A stretch of DNA of 64,000 nt from Thalassomonas sp. M1454 (GTDB lineage Bacteria; Pseudomonadota; Gammaproteobacteria; Enterobacterales; Alteromonadaceae). The stretch's first letter is position 1; every line of letters starts with the position of its first letter. The notes beneath the pieces were generated by a model. It was given only the letters and a program-made list of their open reading frames with translations, did no database searches and was not told the origin of the DNA. The stretch spans positions 1,087,994 to 1,151,993 of the forward strand of contig NZ_VKDD01000002.1 in the NCBI RefSeq assembly GCF_007097525.1, given 5' to 3'. The translations under genes and the position numbers were made by a program. This document shows positions 24,644-33,084 of the stretch, piece after piece.

Positions 24644-25269
24644 TACTGAGCTCCTCCATCTTGGTTCATCTTAAAGTCTAGTTGTACTGTTAAGCCTGTT
24701 TGTACGATAGCTTTACCATCAACAACTTTTGGCTTGTATTTCCATTTACGAAGCGCGCGTTTGGCTTCTTTATCGAAAATACGTTTAGGTTTAGCGTTAA
24801 TAACTTTAACGTCTTCAACCCCACCAATTGCGTTGATTGAGAAGCTAAGCTGTACCCAGCCTTCTTTACCATCACGTGCTGCTTGTATTGGGTACTTAGG
24901 TTCGATACGAACGATAGGCGTTGCCTCACCGTCTTTACCAAATCCTGCACCGGGTGCATCCATACCTGCTGACGCGCCTGAAATTTCTACACCTGGAACG
25001 TTGAATGTCATACCTGCGTTGTCATTACTCATTTCCGGCTCCGGAGCTTGTGGCTTCGGTGGTGTTTTAGGCGGCGGCGGTGGTGGTGGTGGCACACGTT
25101 TGCGTTCTTGAACATTTGATTTTGGCGGTGTTGAAACGATATCAATGATGATTTGCTCATCAGCATTATCGTTACGCTTTGCACCACCTGAAATCAAGAA
25201 TGCCATAAAGACAAACAAACCAAATGTTACAGCAACGCCCAATAGTATTGATACTAAAAAGCGAACCAT
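24643..25269 (-). CDS. tonB: Energy transducer TonB
   Basis: Carries proton-motive-force energy from ExbBD to outer-membrane receptors. One N-terminal membrane anchor (VSILLGVAVTFGLFVFMAFLI, split across residues 6-26), a proline-rich spacer (RVPPPPPPPPKTPPKPQ at about 58-74) and the C-terminal TonB domain (VRIEPKYPIQAARDGKEGWV to VQLDFKM). At 208 residues it is of the short TonB2 kind. It lies between exbD (2-bp gap) and the TPR gene (1-base overlap). Confidence 0.95.
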   Translation of the reverse strand: MVRFLVSILLGVAVTFGLFVFMAFLISGGAKRNDNADEQIIIDIVSTPPKSNVQERKRVPPPPPPPPKTPPKPQAPEPEMSNDNAGMTFNVPGVEISGASAGMDAPGAGFGKDGEATPIVRIEPKYPIQAARDGKEGWVQLSFSINAIGGVEDVKVINAKPKRIFDKEAKRALRKWKYKPKVVDGKAIVQTGLTVQLDFKMNQDGGAQ

Positions 25270-25271
25270 AA

Positions 25272-25676
25272 TTAATTACCCGACGCTGCAGCAATAGAAA
25301 TCTTATCGATTCCTGCATCCTTAATTGCATCCATAACTTTAACAACTACGCCGTGTTTAGCGCCTTTGTCAGCTTGGATAATTACGATGTCAGTTGGTTG
25401 TTCAGCTAAAAGCTTCTCAAGGTTAGCAGAAACACGTTCAACGTCTACTGCACGCTTGTCCATCCAAATTTCACCGCTTTCACGAATAGCAATAAAGATA
25501 TTTGCTGACGGTTTTTTACTAGCATTAGCCGCTTTAGGCTTTTGCACATCGATACCAGCTTCTTTTACGAATGAAGTGGTAACAATAAAGAAGATAAGCA
25601 TGATAAACACGATATCAAGCATCGGTGTCATATCAATTACTGCTTCTTCGTCTTCACGTTTTATTTTACGAGCCAT
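25272..25676 (-). CDS. exbD: Biopolymer transport protein ExbD
   Basis: Subunit of the ExbB-ExbD proton channel. A short cytoplasmic N-terminus is followed by one membrane helix with the essential aspartate (VIDMTPMLDIVFIMLIFFIV, Asp at about residue 23) and a periplasmic domain ending DKISIAAASGN. Length 134 is standard. It is 12 bp after exbB. Confidence 0.95.
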   Translation of the reverse strand: MARKIKREDEEAVIDMTPMLDIVFIMLIFFIVTTSFVKEAGIDVQKPKAANASKKPSANIFIAIRESGEIWMDKRAVDVERVSANLEKLLAEQPTDIVIIQADKGAKHGVVVKVMDAIKDAGIDKISIAAASGN

Positions 25677-25688
25677 TAGAAAATCTCT

Positions 25689-26213
25689 CTAGTGATGAGG
25701 TAAGCTATCAACTAGCTTAGCCTTTGCCATTTTAACTTTTGCGTCCAATCTAGAGCTAAAAAATACTCCAGATAGTGCTGCAACCATACCTGCCATTGTA
25801 GGAATTGTTGCCATCGAGATACCCGCTGCCATAAGGCGTGGGTTACCTGTACCTTGTACAGCCATAATTTCGAATACTGCGATCATACCGGTTACAGTAC
25901 CTAAAAGGCCGATAAGTGGACACATAGCTACCAATGTTTTAATTGTTAACATGCGCGAGTCTAATATCTCTGTCGCTTCAGAAATCCATGTATCTCTAAT
26001 TCTGTGTGCATACCAAGAAGTTGTATCTTCTCGAGCGTCCCATTTAGCAATAACATCTCGCTTAACTTTTGGGTAAACCGCTGATAAGAACCAAAACTTC
26101 TCAATCATTAGTATCCACATTAAAAAGAGAGCCAAGGCGACGAAGTATAATACGCCACCGCCCGTGGCAATAAATTCCCTGACAGATTCCCAAAGCTCTA
26201 TCAGGTAAATCAT
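25689..26213 (-). CDS. exbB: ExbB-type MotA/TolQ proton channel protein
   Basis: A 174-residue three-helix channel protein. The MotA/TolQ/ExbB core is visible as KTLVAMCPLIGLLGTVTGMIAVF and ISMATIPTMAGMVAALSGVFF. It has the compact ExbB2 size. The start overlaps the end of the upstream TtpC-like gene by one base. Together with ExbD it would form the channel that energises the TonB protein encoded next. Confidence 0.94.
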   Translation of the reverse strand: MIYLIELWESVREFIATGGGVLYFVALALFLMWILMIEKFWFLSAVYPKVKRDVIAKWDAREDTTSWYAHRIRDTWISEATEILDSRMLTIKTLVAMCPLIGLLGTVTGMIAVFEIMAVQGTGNPRLMAAGISMATIPTMAGMVAALSGVFFSSRLDAKVKMAKAKLVDSLPHH

Positions 26214-27568
26214 TACTGTTTCTCCTGCTCAGCGATTGAAGCAACAATGCCAGCGCTTTGCTCATCTAAGATGTGGAAGATTGACTTACCACGGCTAGCC
26301 ACAATTGAGTGAACTAGGATTAGAGGTAATGCAGCAATTAGACCTTGAGCTGTTGTTACAAGTGCCATTGATATATCGCCGGCCATAATTTTAGGGTCAC
26401 CAGTACCGTATAGAGTGATTGATTGGAACGTACCGATCATACCAACAACTGTACCTAATAGACCTAATAGCGGAGCGATAGCAGCTAAAATTTTAATTAC
26501 GTTAATACCACGTTCAATTTTCGGCGTTTCACGTAAGATTGCTTCGTCAAGTTTAAGTTCAAGAGTTTCTGCATCAACAGTTTTGTTTTCTTGGTAAACT
26601 TGTAATAAACGACCTAGAGGGTTGTTTGCACTTGGGTTAGCAGTGTTCTTAAGTTGAGCTTTAATTTTGCCACCAACTAAGAATAAGAATACTAAACGCT
26701 CTACCGCAATTAATAGACCAAAGATAAGAACACCAGCGATTACATAACCAACTGTACCACCTTGGTGGAAACGCTCTTCTAAAGTAGCTTTTTGCGTTTC
26801 TAAGTTAAGAATAGAGCCTTTTGAAGGATCTAGGTATAGAGGTGCATAGCCACTTGTTAATGATAAGAATGAAGATACTTCACCTACGATAGCACCGTCT
26901 GGTTGCTTACCTAGAGGTTGGATTTGACCAGCATCATCATTGTAGTTTAAGTAACCTTGCTCAGAGATAAGGTTAAATGAACCAATACGAGTAACAGACT
27001 GAGAAGACTTAGAACCGTCTAATTGAGTAACTTCAGCTTCAAATGTAGCGATTTTACCTGATTCAGTCATTTCAGTTTGCATTGCAAACCAAAGTTCTTC
27101 TAACTCGTTTAATGCTGGAATTTCTTTAGCATTAGCAAGTTTATCAAGCGTTTCATGACGACCTGGGTATTGAGCACTAACGATTGACGTTGCGATTGCA
27201 CCGTAAGCGTTACCAGATGCACGACGAACAACACCAAACATCTCACCTAAGTCACCAGAAGCAGCTTGTAGCTCAGCTTCTTTAACAGTAAGCATTTTTT
27301 CGTTGTCAGCAAATTGCTTAGTTAAACGCTTGTTACGAGCTTGTTCAGCTTTTAATTCTGCGTTTGCTTTGTTAACAAGAGCTTGCTTGTCAGCTTTAGC
27401 TGATAAGAATTCTTGTTCACGTTTTTTGTCTAACTTAGCAACTGATACACGATCAGCTTTAATTTGCTTAAGTAAGTCATCTAATTGGTTTGCCGCAGCG
27501 TTTGTAGAAATACCCGCTGTTAAAGCAAATGTTGCAGCAATAGCTACAGATTTAATAAATTTATTCAT
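26213..27568 (-). CDS. TtpC-like MotA/TolQ/ExbB protein with periplasmic N-domain
   Basis: A 451-residue protein with a signal peptide (ending AAANQ, about residue 27), a coiled-coil region (about 28-110), a periplasmic domain (to about 270), and a C-terminal ExbB-like channel part (GYVIAGVLIFGLLIAVERLVF, then AAIAPLLGLLGTVVGMIGTF and TTAQGLIAALPLILVH). This is the architecture of TtpC, the fourth component of Vibrio TonB2 systems. It overlaps the DUF3450 gene upstream and the exbB gene downstream by one base each, so all are translated together. Confidence 0.9.
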   Translation of the reverse strand: MNKFIKSVAIAATFALTAGISTNAAANQLDDLLKQIKADRVSVAKLDKKREQEFLSAKADKQALVNKANAELKAEQARNKRLTKQFADNEKMLTVKEAELQAASGDLGEMFGVVRRASGNAYGAIATSIVSAQYPGRHETLDKLANAKEIPALNELEELWFAMQTEMTESGKIATFEAEVTQLDGSKSSQSVTRIGSFNLISEQGYLNYNDDAGQIQPLGKQPDGAIVGEVSSFLSLTSGYAPLYLDPSKGSILNLETQKATLEERFHQGGTVGYVIAGVLIFGLLIAVERLVFLFLVGGKIKAQLKNTANPSANNPLGRLLQVYQENKTVDAETLELKLDEAILRETPKIERGINVIKILAAIAPLLGLLGTVVGMIGTFQSITLYGTGDPKIMAGDISMALVTTAQGLIAALPLILVHSIVASRGKSIFHILDEQSAGIVASIAEQEKQ

Positions 27569-28350
27569 TATTCACCAGCCCCCGCAGCATATACAGGTAA
27601 CTTAATTAAATCAGGAGCAGTTTGTTTACGTGCCATACGTACTGCTTTTGTTGTAGGGCTTAGGTATTCGTCACCTAAAGCTAACCAAGAGCGAGAATCG
27701 TTATCCCAAATCCAGGCATTTTTTAAATCAAGAGATTGTGCAACTAATACTGTACGACCCATGTGTACGAAATCTACAGTAATCTTTTGGCCTTCAAACT
27801 CAAGTTCACCTTGGTAAGCACCAAACATAGAACCGTAACCAGTTTCAATGTCGTATGCTTCAAGTACTAAACGGAATTGCTCAGCTACTGAGATACCTTG
27901 GCGAGACATTACGTCTTTAAGACGGTCGATACGCTCTGTACGGTCAGCTAAGTTTACTGGGATGTCAGCAGCGATAAACTCTTCTAAAGAAGCAATCATT
28001 TTATACATTAAAGGTACAACACCTTTTTTAGTATTTTCGATTGTACCAATTTGACGCTGTAGAGAATCAATACCAGCTTGTTGATCGTTAACTAAACGTT
28101 GAACATGATCGTTGTAAACTTTCAAGTTTTCAGTTTCATCAACAACTTGGCGGTACTCAGCTAATAATTCCTGAGATTGCTCATAGATGTTATTGATCTT
28201 TTCTTGAGATTTAGAAGAAGCTTTCATAATAGTAGCTTCACCTTTGTGAAGGTCGTTAAGGCTTGTAGCTGAAGCAATATTGCTTCCTGCTAAAGCTAAC
28301 GTGCCGATAATCGTCGTTGCGATAAGGCTTTTTTTGCTTATTTTGGACAT
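27568..28350 (-). CDS. DUF3450 periplasmic coiled-coil protein
   Basis: First gene of the TonB operon. The ATG at 28350 gives MSKISKKSLIATTIIGTLALAGSNIASA, a good signal peptide; a TTG three codons earlier is less likely. Residues about 40-110 form a coiled coil (SQEKINNIYEQSQELLAEYRQ), followed by the DUF3450 globular part (GSMFGAYQGELEFEGQKITVDFVHMGR). DUF3450 proteins regularly accompany TtpC-ExbB-ExbD-TonB clusters; the molecular role is not established, but a periplasmic partner of the transducer is likely. Confidence 0.88.
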   Translation of the reverse strand: MSKISKKSLIATTIIGTLALAGSNIASATSLNDLHKGEATIMKASSKSQEKINNIYEQSQELLAEYRQVVDETENLKVYNDHVQRLVNDQQAGIDSLQRQIGTIENTKKGVVPLMYKMIASLEEFIAADIPVNLADRTERIDRLKDVMSRQGISVAEQFRLVLEAYDIETGYGSMFGAYQGELEFEGQKITVDFVHMGRTVLVAQSLDLKNAWIWDNDSRSWLALGDEYLSPTTKAVRMARKQTAPDLIKLPVYAAGAGE

Positions 28351-28845
28351 AGTTCCCAACCAATTGCTATTTTAACTTTTACCGAGACATTTATTCTCGG
28401 TCCTGCATTTTGCTTTTCTATACAACAAAAAACAATGCTTTAAGTTGTTATTGATAAAAACACAATTTTGTTAACTCTTGAGTTACACTTTTAGCTCAAA
28501 AAATTATCAAAACTGTCATTTTATTCTGTTTTTCATAAAAAGACAGCTCCATATAAGACAATAGCTACAAGCTAAAGTCAAACGATTTACTGTATTTAAT
28601 GAACTAAAAGGCGAAAAAACACCGTTTCGGGGTGAAATTTAACCAGTTAACGCAAAACTACAACTAGGTTGTAATCGAGTTACATTTTTCAACATTATCT
28701 ATAAATAAGTCAAACATAAAATGTTATCTGTTTTGTAACATAGCTAAAATTAAAATTTACTATTCGTGGCTATAAAACTCTGGTAATCACTCCTAGGTCA
28801 AGTTACCTTTATCAATATAGTGTTATCTAATAGAAAATAGCTCAG
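28351..28845. other. Divergent intergenic region, TonB operon / TPR-oxygenase
   Basis: 495 bp with no ORF of note. It must hold the promoters of the minus-strand TonB operon and of the plus-strand TPR-oxygenase gene. No Fur box (GATAAT triplets) was seen. A short imperfect symmetry, ACTACAACTAGGTTGTAATC (about 28657-28676), is the only local structure noted. Confidence 0.4.
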
Positions 28846-30687
28846 ATGGTCTCTCCAAACAAAAACCTTAGAAATCCAGTAAACACGCAAGCTAATCAAG
28901 TTATCCAAAAAATTGTACAACTCATTAATGCAAGACATATGGAACAAGCACTAAAGCTATTAACGCCATTACTTGCAACTAACAAGAAAAATTCTCAGCT
29001 TTGGCATTTAAAATCGGTGATCCATCACGCTAAAGGAGAGCTATCTCTTTGTGAGCAAGCTATTAATAAATCTTTAGCTATTAATCCTAACTTCTTACCC
29101 TCTTTAGTTAACTTAGCCAAGCTAAAAAAACAACAAGGCAAAGTTGAAGATGCCATAGGGTGTTATTTAAAGATTATTGCTTTATCTCCAAAAGATATAA
29201 ATGCGTTATTTCATATTGGCGTTTTATACAACCAAACTAAACGCTATACACAGGCGCAAAAGCAATTAACTCAAGCTTTGCAACTCGCACCTGCTGACAA
29301 CAACATTTGTATTGCTTTGGGTCAGTCACTAATGCATCAAGACCTATTGATAGAAGCGAGTAAGTGTTTTAAAGATGTTTTAAGCAGGCAAGAAACTAAT
29401 ATAGCGGCGTTAAACAATTTAGCTTTAATCCAAAAGCAGCAATGCTTATTTTCAAAAGCCATAAATACTTTACTAACAGCGTTAAAATATCAGCCTCAGC
29501 AAATTGAGGTGATGAAGAATTTAGCTAGCTGTTATACCTTAAATGGTGAAGTAATGAAGTCTAAGCAACTTTACCAGTCAGTTTTAGAACAAAACCCTGA
29601 AGACATTGAAGCTCATCACTGGTTAAACACTATGTTGTGGGAGCATGACGATAATGACTTCCTCAAATCTTATCAGTTAGCTTTAAAGAGCAATCAAAAC
29701 AATCTAGATTTACAATTTGCACTAGCAAAGAAAATGCAATTATCTGAAGATATTAATGGTGCCACCCAGCAGTTAAAAGATATATTATTTAAAAATAAAA
29801 AGCATGGGCCTAGCTTATTAGAGCTGGGCACAATTTTACGTGAACAAGGGCTATTTGAAGAGTCATATAAACATATTGAGCAAGCCCATAAGATAAATCA
29901 AAGCAATGAGGTGGTTAAACAAGAATTAGCGAAAAGCTTAATGGGGATAGGTGAACCTAAAAAAGCCCTTTCTATACTAAACAAGTTGCTTTTAAAAAAT
30001 CCTCACCAGCAAGGTTGGTGGGCATATAAAACCATTGCATTAAAATTATTGAATTCACCTGAATATCATTATTTATGCAATTATGAACAGTTTATTTTAA
30101 AGGCGAGTATTGAAGTTCCGCAAGGCTATGCAAACTTAAACGAGTTCAACTGCGATTTGGTTAATGAACTTAAAAAAATCCATTACGCTAAATCTCATCC
30201 GCTAGAGCAAACGCTAAAAAATGGCAGTCAAACAAGTGAAAAGTTATTCGATTACCATCTTCCTTTGATAAAAACTCTCACAGCAAGCCTAAAACAGCAA
30301 ACCAGTGAGTTTTTACAACAATTACCACAAGATGATAAGCACCCTCTTCTTTCTAGAAATACGGGGCGTTTTGTGGAAACTGATTCTTGGTCGGTTATTT
30401 TAAACTCATCTGGATTTCATCAAGATCATTACCACCCTGCGGGCTGGTTTAGCAGTTGCTATTATGCACAGGTACCTGACATGGTTGAAACAAGTGAACT
30501 GCAACAAGGATGGATCAAATTTGGTCAACCAGGATTTAATTTGCCACAAACTATAGAACCTGCTTGTATTATTAAACCTGAGACCGGGTTACTGGTACAA
30601 TTCCCTTCTTATTTTTGGCACGGTACCAATGCATTCGTGAGCGAAGAAAAGCGAATTACAACTCCGTACGACATACTACCAGTTTAA
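28846..30687 (+). CDS. TPR protein fused to a 2OG-Fe(II) oxygenase-like domain
   Basis: A 613-residue protein without a signal peptide. Residues about 15-400 are tandem TPRs (KVEDAIGCYLKIIALSPKD, RYTQAQKQLTQALQLAPAD). The C-terminal 200 residues match the putative 2OG-Fe(II) oxygenase family PF13759: H525-x-D527 in FHQDHYHPAGWFSSCYY, distal His592 in SYFWHGTNAF, and Arg603 for 2-oxoglutarate. All candidate metal ligands are present, so it should be active as a hydroxylase. The TPRs may bind a peptide or protein substrate. It points toward a lipoprotein gene and a TPR-sulfotransferase gene, which share its TPR-plus-enzyme plan. Confidence 0.82.
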   Translation: MVSPNKNLRNPVNTQANQVIQKIVQLINARHMEQALKLLTPLLATNKKNSQLWHLKSVIHHAKGELSLCEQAINKSLAINPNFLPSLVNLAKLKKQQGKVEDAIGCYLKIIALSPKDINALFHIGVLYNQTKRYTQAQKQLTQALQLAPADNNICIALGQSLMHQDLLIEASKCFKDVLSRQETNIAALNNLALIQKQQCLFSKAINTLLTALKYQPQQIEVMKNLASCYTLNGEVMKSKQLYQSVLEQNPEDIEAHHWLNTMLWEHDDNDFLKSYQLALKSNQNNLDLQFALAKKMQLSEDINGATQQLKDILFKNKKHGPSLLELGTILREQGLFEESYKHIEQAHKINQSNEVVKQELAKSLMGIGEPKKALSILNKLLLKNPHQQGWWAYKTIALKLLNSPEYHYLCNYEQFILKASIEVPQGYANLNEFNCDLVNELKKIHYAKSHPLEQTLKNGSQTSEKLFDYHLPLIKTLTASLKQQTSEFLQQLPQDDKHPLLSRNTGRFVETDSWSVILNSSGFHQDHYHPAGWFSSCYYAQVPDMVETSELQQGWIKFGQPGFNLPQTIEPACIIKPETGLLVQFPSYFWHGTNAFVSEEKRITTPYDILPV

Positions 30688-30847
30688 CTATTTTAAGCTT
30701 TAGAACCACAAGCAAGTAGTTATTTTTTGGACAACTATTCAATTAGGAAAATTTTGTTACAACTAAGCAAAATTATTACTAGCATTTGCCCTATTTGACT
30801 ATTAGTATGGCTTGCAATAATTAGGAATAAACACTTTAAGGAATATT

Positions 30848-31099
30848 ATGAAACTTAGCTCTATTTTACTTGCAACCTCTACAGTAATCTTACTATCGGC
30901 TTGTGCTGGTAAGCCACCAGGCGGTGAAGGTCAAACGGCAAGTAACGGCACCAAAAAAATATGTAAATATGAAAAAACTACTGGTTCAAACATCGGTAGA
31001 AAAGTATGTCGTACACCTGAACAAATAGAAGCAGAAAAACGTCAGGCTGACGAGTTAATGCGCACAACACAACGAAGTGGTCCAAAATCTGGTCAATAA
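30848..31099 (+). CDS. Small lipoprotein with Cys-TGSNI-Cys motif
   Basis: An 83-residue protein with AAGGAATATT before the ATG and a lipoprotein signal with lipobox LSAC (Cys19). The mature part has a Gly/Pro linker, then ICKYEKTTGSNIGRKVCRT (Cys39, Tyr41, Cys54) and a charged helical C-terminus. The C-x(n)-TGSxI-xxx-VC-x-T pattern recurs in many small exported proteins of marine proteobacteria (from memory, function unknown). It lies 160 bp after the oxygenase gene and converges on the sulfotransferase gene. Confidence 0.75.
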   Translation: MKLSSILLATSTVILLSACAGKPPGGEGQTASNGTKKICKYEKTTGSNIGRKVCRTPEQIEAEKRQADELMRTTQRSGPKSGQ

Positions 31100-31125
31100 T
31101 TAGCTCATCTAATTTTAACCGTAAA

Positions 31126-31148
31126 AAAACTAGGCTATGCCTAGTTTT
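31126..31148. terminator. Bidirectional terminator between lipoprotein and sulfotransferase genes
   Basis: Stem AAAACTAGGC / GCCTAGTTTT, loop TAT. T-rich on both strands, so it can end the plus-strand lipoprotein gene and the convergent minus-strand sulfotransferase gene. Confidence 0.85.
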
Positions 31149-31165
31149 ATTTACAAATTTAAATT

Positions 31166-32836
31166 TTATTTTAAATAGTTTTTATAATTAAGCCATCGCC
31201 CTGAACTTTTCTGAAAAATAGGTTGGCGTACTTTCCAAACACTGGCGGTTTTAACTTTGTTATTTAAATGATTAAAATTCATACATCCGTCTTCCCAACC
31301 TAACCCGATAAAGCTAAGTAACGACTGAATGTTTTGCTCTGGATTTACAACAAGGTTGTCATAATCAATGCTGTATATTGTATCGGGAAATAGTGATTTA
31401 AAGTGATTTACCAACCTTTGCTGCTGCTGATAATAATGCATTATATTAGATAACTTAGTTGCGTAATTTAAACTATCAGCTAAGCGCAAAAAATAAACAG
31501 ACAAACAATTATCCATTTCTTGCCTTTGAGTATGAATAATTTTTGCATTAGGAAATAAGGTTTTGATCAGCCCTAAATACAGGAAGTTATCAGGACGCTT
31601 ATCTGTAACTAAGTCATATCCAGGAAATGTAGTTGATAACAATGTGAGATAGTCTTGTGCATATTGTTTAAACCTTGCTATTTCAATATCAGAACATTGG
31701 CTTGGATAGTGCAGTAACTTTGTATTAACTAGGTCTGGAAAGTAAGTAATTTCACCTCCTGCAGTGATTTTGCTGTGAGATGCTAATATTTGCTCAACAA
31801 GCGTTGAACCTGAGCGAAACATACCACAAATAAAAATAGGCTCGGCGGTTGAAATTGGTTCTAATTGTTCAAACCACTGTTTACTAAATAGACTAATATT
31901 TTCATTTATATGCGCTTCTAATGCTTGTGGTTGATAAGGCGCTAGCAAGCTTGTGTTATGCTCATTAGCCTTTGCGTAATAATAACTAGCTTGTTTATAG
32001 TCTTGGCAATCATCAAATGCCTTACCTAGTGCATAATTTAAATTAATTTTATCTTCTAGAGCTAAGTTAGCATGCGATAAAGCGCTTAATATTTGCTTAA
32101 AAACTGGATCATTTACGTCAGTAAAGTTATATAAGTCAGCAATACGAGCCAGAGCATTGTAATTGTGTGGTTCATATTGCAGTGTTTGCCGGTAAAGCTC
32201 CATTGCCTTGGTTTTATTCCCCTCTTCTTCATAGAGAGTGGCTAAATTGTATAATGCAGGCGTAAATCGGCTATTTAATTGCAAAGCCTTATGCAGTGCT
32301 TGTTTAGCTTGCTCTTCTTGCCTGAGCTTTTCTGAGTAAATTACCGCTAAATTTAAATACACCTCTTCAGCTTGATTAATATTATGCCTTATAGCCAACT
32401 CAAATTGAGCGATAGCATCCACATAGTTACCAGCTTGCTTATAGTAATAACCGAGATTGAAGTAATGGTCACTTGCTATGCTCTGTTTAGCTTCAATATG
32501 AGCATCAATAAACTTTAGATAATTTTCACAAAGTAAAGGCCAATCTTTAAGGTGTGAAGCAACTTGAATGATTTGCTGTAACAGTTGGCTATTTGTAGGC
32601 TGTAAAGTCATTAACAGGCTTAAATAGCTTAGTGCCGGTTTATATTGCTGCATTTGCAGGTTTATCTGACTTAATGCACTAACAATATGTAGGCGCTGCT
32701 GAAGATTTACAGATGGCTCTGAGGCTGAATTTAGCGTTTCTTCGGCAAGCTTAAAAAGTTCATTGGCTTTTACCAAGTTCCCTTGTTGATGCTCACGCTG
32801 AGCTGTTTGTATTTGTTGTTGAATTTTATCTTTCAT
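31166..32836 (-). CDS. TPR-repeat sulfotransferase
   Basis: Predicted PAPS-dependent sulfotransferase with an N-terminal TPR array. Residues about 1-300 contain TPRs (AGNYVDAIAQFELAIRH, GNKTKAMELYRQTLQYEP). The sulfotransferase domain (Sulfotransfer_3 type) begins at residue 333 with the 5'-phosphosulfate loop GMFRSGST (338-345), the candidate base Glu362 in GGEITYFPDL, and the 3'-phosphate motif IIHTQRQEMDNCLSVYF. No signal peptide or membrane anchor is seen, so it should act in the cytoplasm. The acceptor is unknown; family members sulfate proteins, lipids or glycans. It ends at a terminator shared with the lipoprotein gene. Confidence 0.9.
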   Translation of the reverse strand: MKDKIQQQIQTAQREHQQGNLVKANELFKLAEETLNSASEPSVNLQQRLHIVSALSQINLQMQQYKPALSYLSLLMTLQPTNSQLLQQIIQVASHLKDWPLLCENYLKFIDAHIEAKQSIASDHYFNLGYYYKQAGNYVDAIAQFELAIRHNINQAEEVYLNLAVIYSEKLRQEEQAKQALHKALQLNSRFTPALYNLATLYEEEGNKTKAMELYRQTLQYEPHNYNALARIADLYNFTDVNDPVFKQILSALSHANLALEDKINLNYALGKAFDDCQDYKQASYYYAKANEHNTSLLAPYQPQALEAHINENISLFSKQWFEQLEPISTAEPIFICGMFRSGSTLVEQILASHSKITAGGEITYFPDLVNTKLLHYPSQCSDIEIARFKQYAQDYLTLLSTTFPGYDLVTDKRPDNFLYLGLIKTLFPNAKIIHTQRQEMDNCLSVYFLRLADSLNYATKLSNIMHYYQQQQRLVNHFKSLFPDTIYSIDYDNLVVNPEQNIQSLLSFIGLGWEDGCMNFNHLNNKVKTASVWKVRQPIFQKSSGRWLNYKNYLK

Positions 32837-33033
32837 TTATATTTTATTTATCTTTTAAAACTCTTTTATTATTGGTCGCTAAAAACTAAACCATAAAGCG
32901 AAATCATCATAACGCGAAAACATTAAACATAGAACGTTTTAGCGCATTTAATAGGCTTTAAATAAGCATTATTACTGATTTCAAGTTATTACATATCAGT
33001 TTTGACACCCGCACAATAAAATTCAGACAATAA

Positions 33034-33059
33034 AAAAGCGATGCTAATGCATCGCTTTT
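33034..33059 (-). terminator. Terminator of the TonB-dependent receptor gene
   Basis: Stem AAAAGCGATGC / GCATCGCTTTT, loop TAAT, with A/T-rich flanks, 26 bp after the receptor stop codon. Confidence 0.85.
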
Positions 33060-33084
33060 ATTTAGGTTATTACGTTTCTAAAAA

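Noticed and set aside
24734-25111. 125-codon plus-strand ORF with a glycine run
   Set aside because: The glycine run is the complement of the TonB proline-rich spacer; the gene on the other strand is certain.
28351-28845. Fur-regulated promoter of the TonB operon
   Set aside because: No arrangement of GATAAT-type hexamers could be found in the divergent region, so iron control is not claimed.
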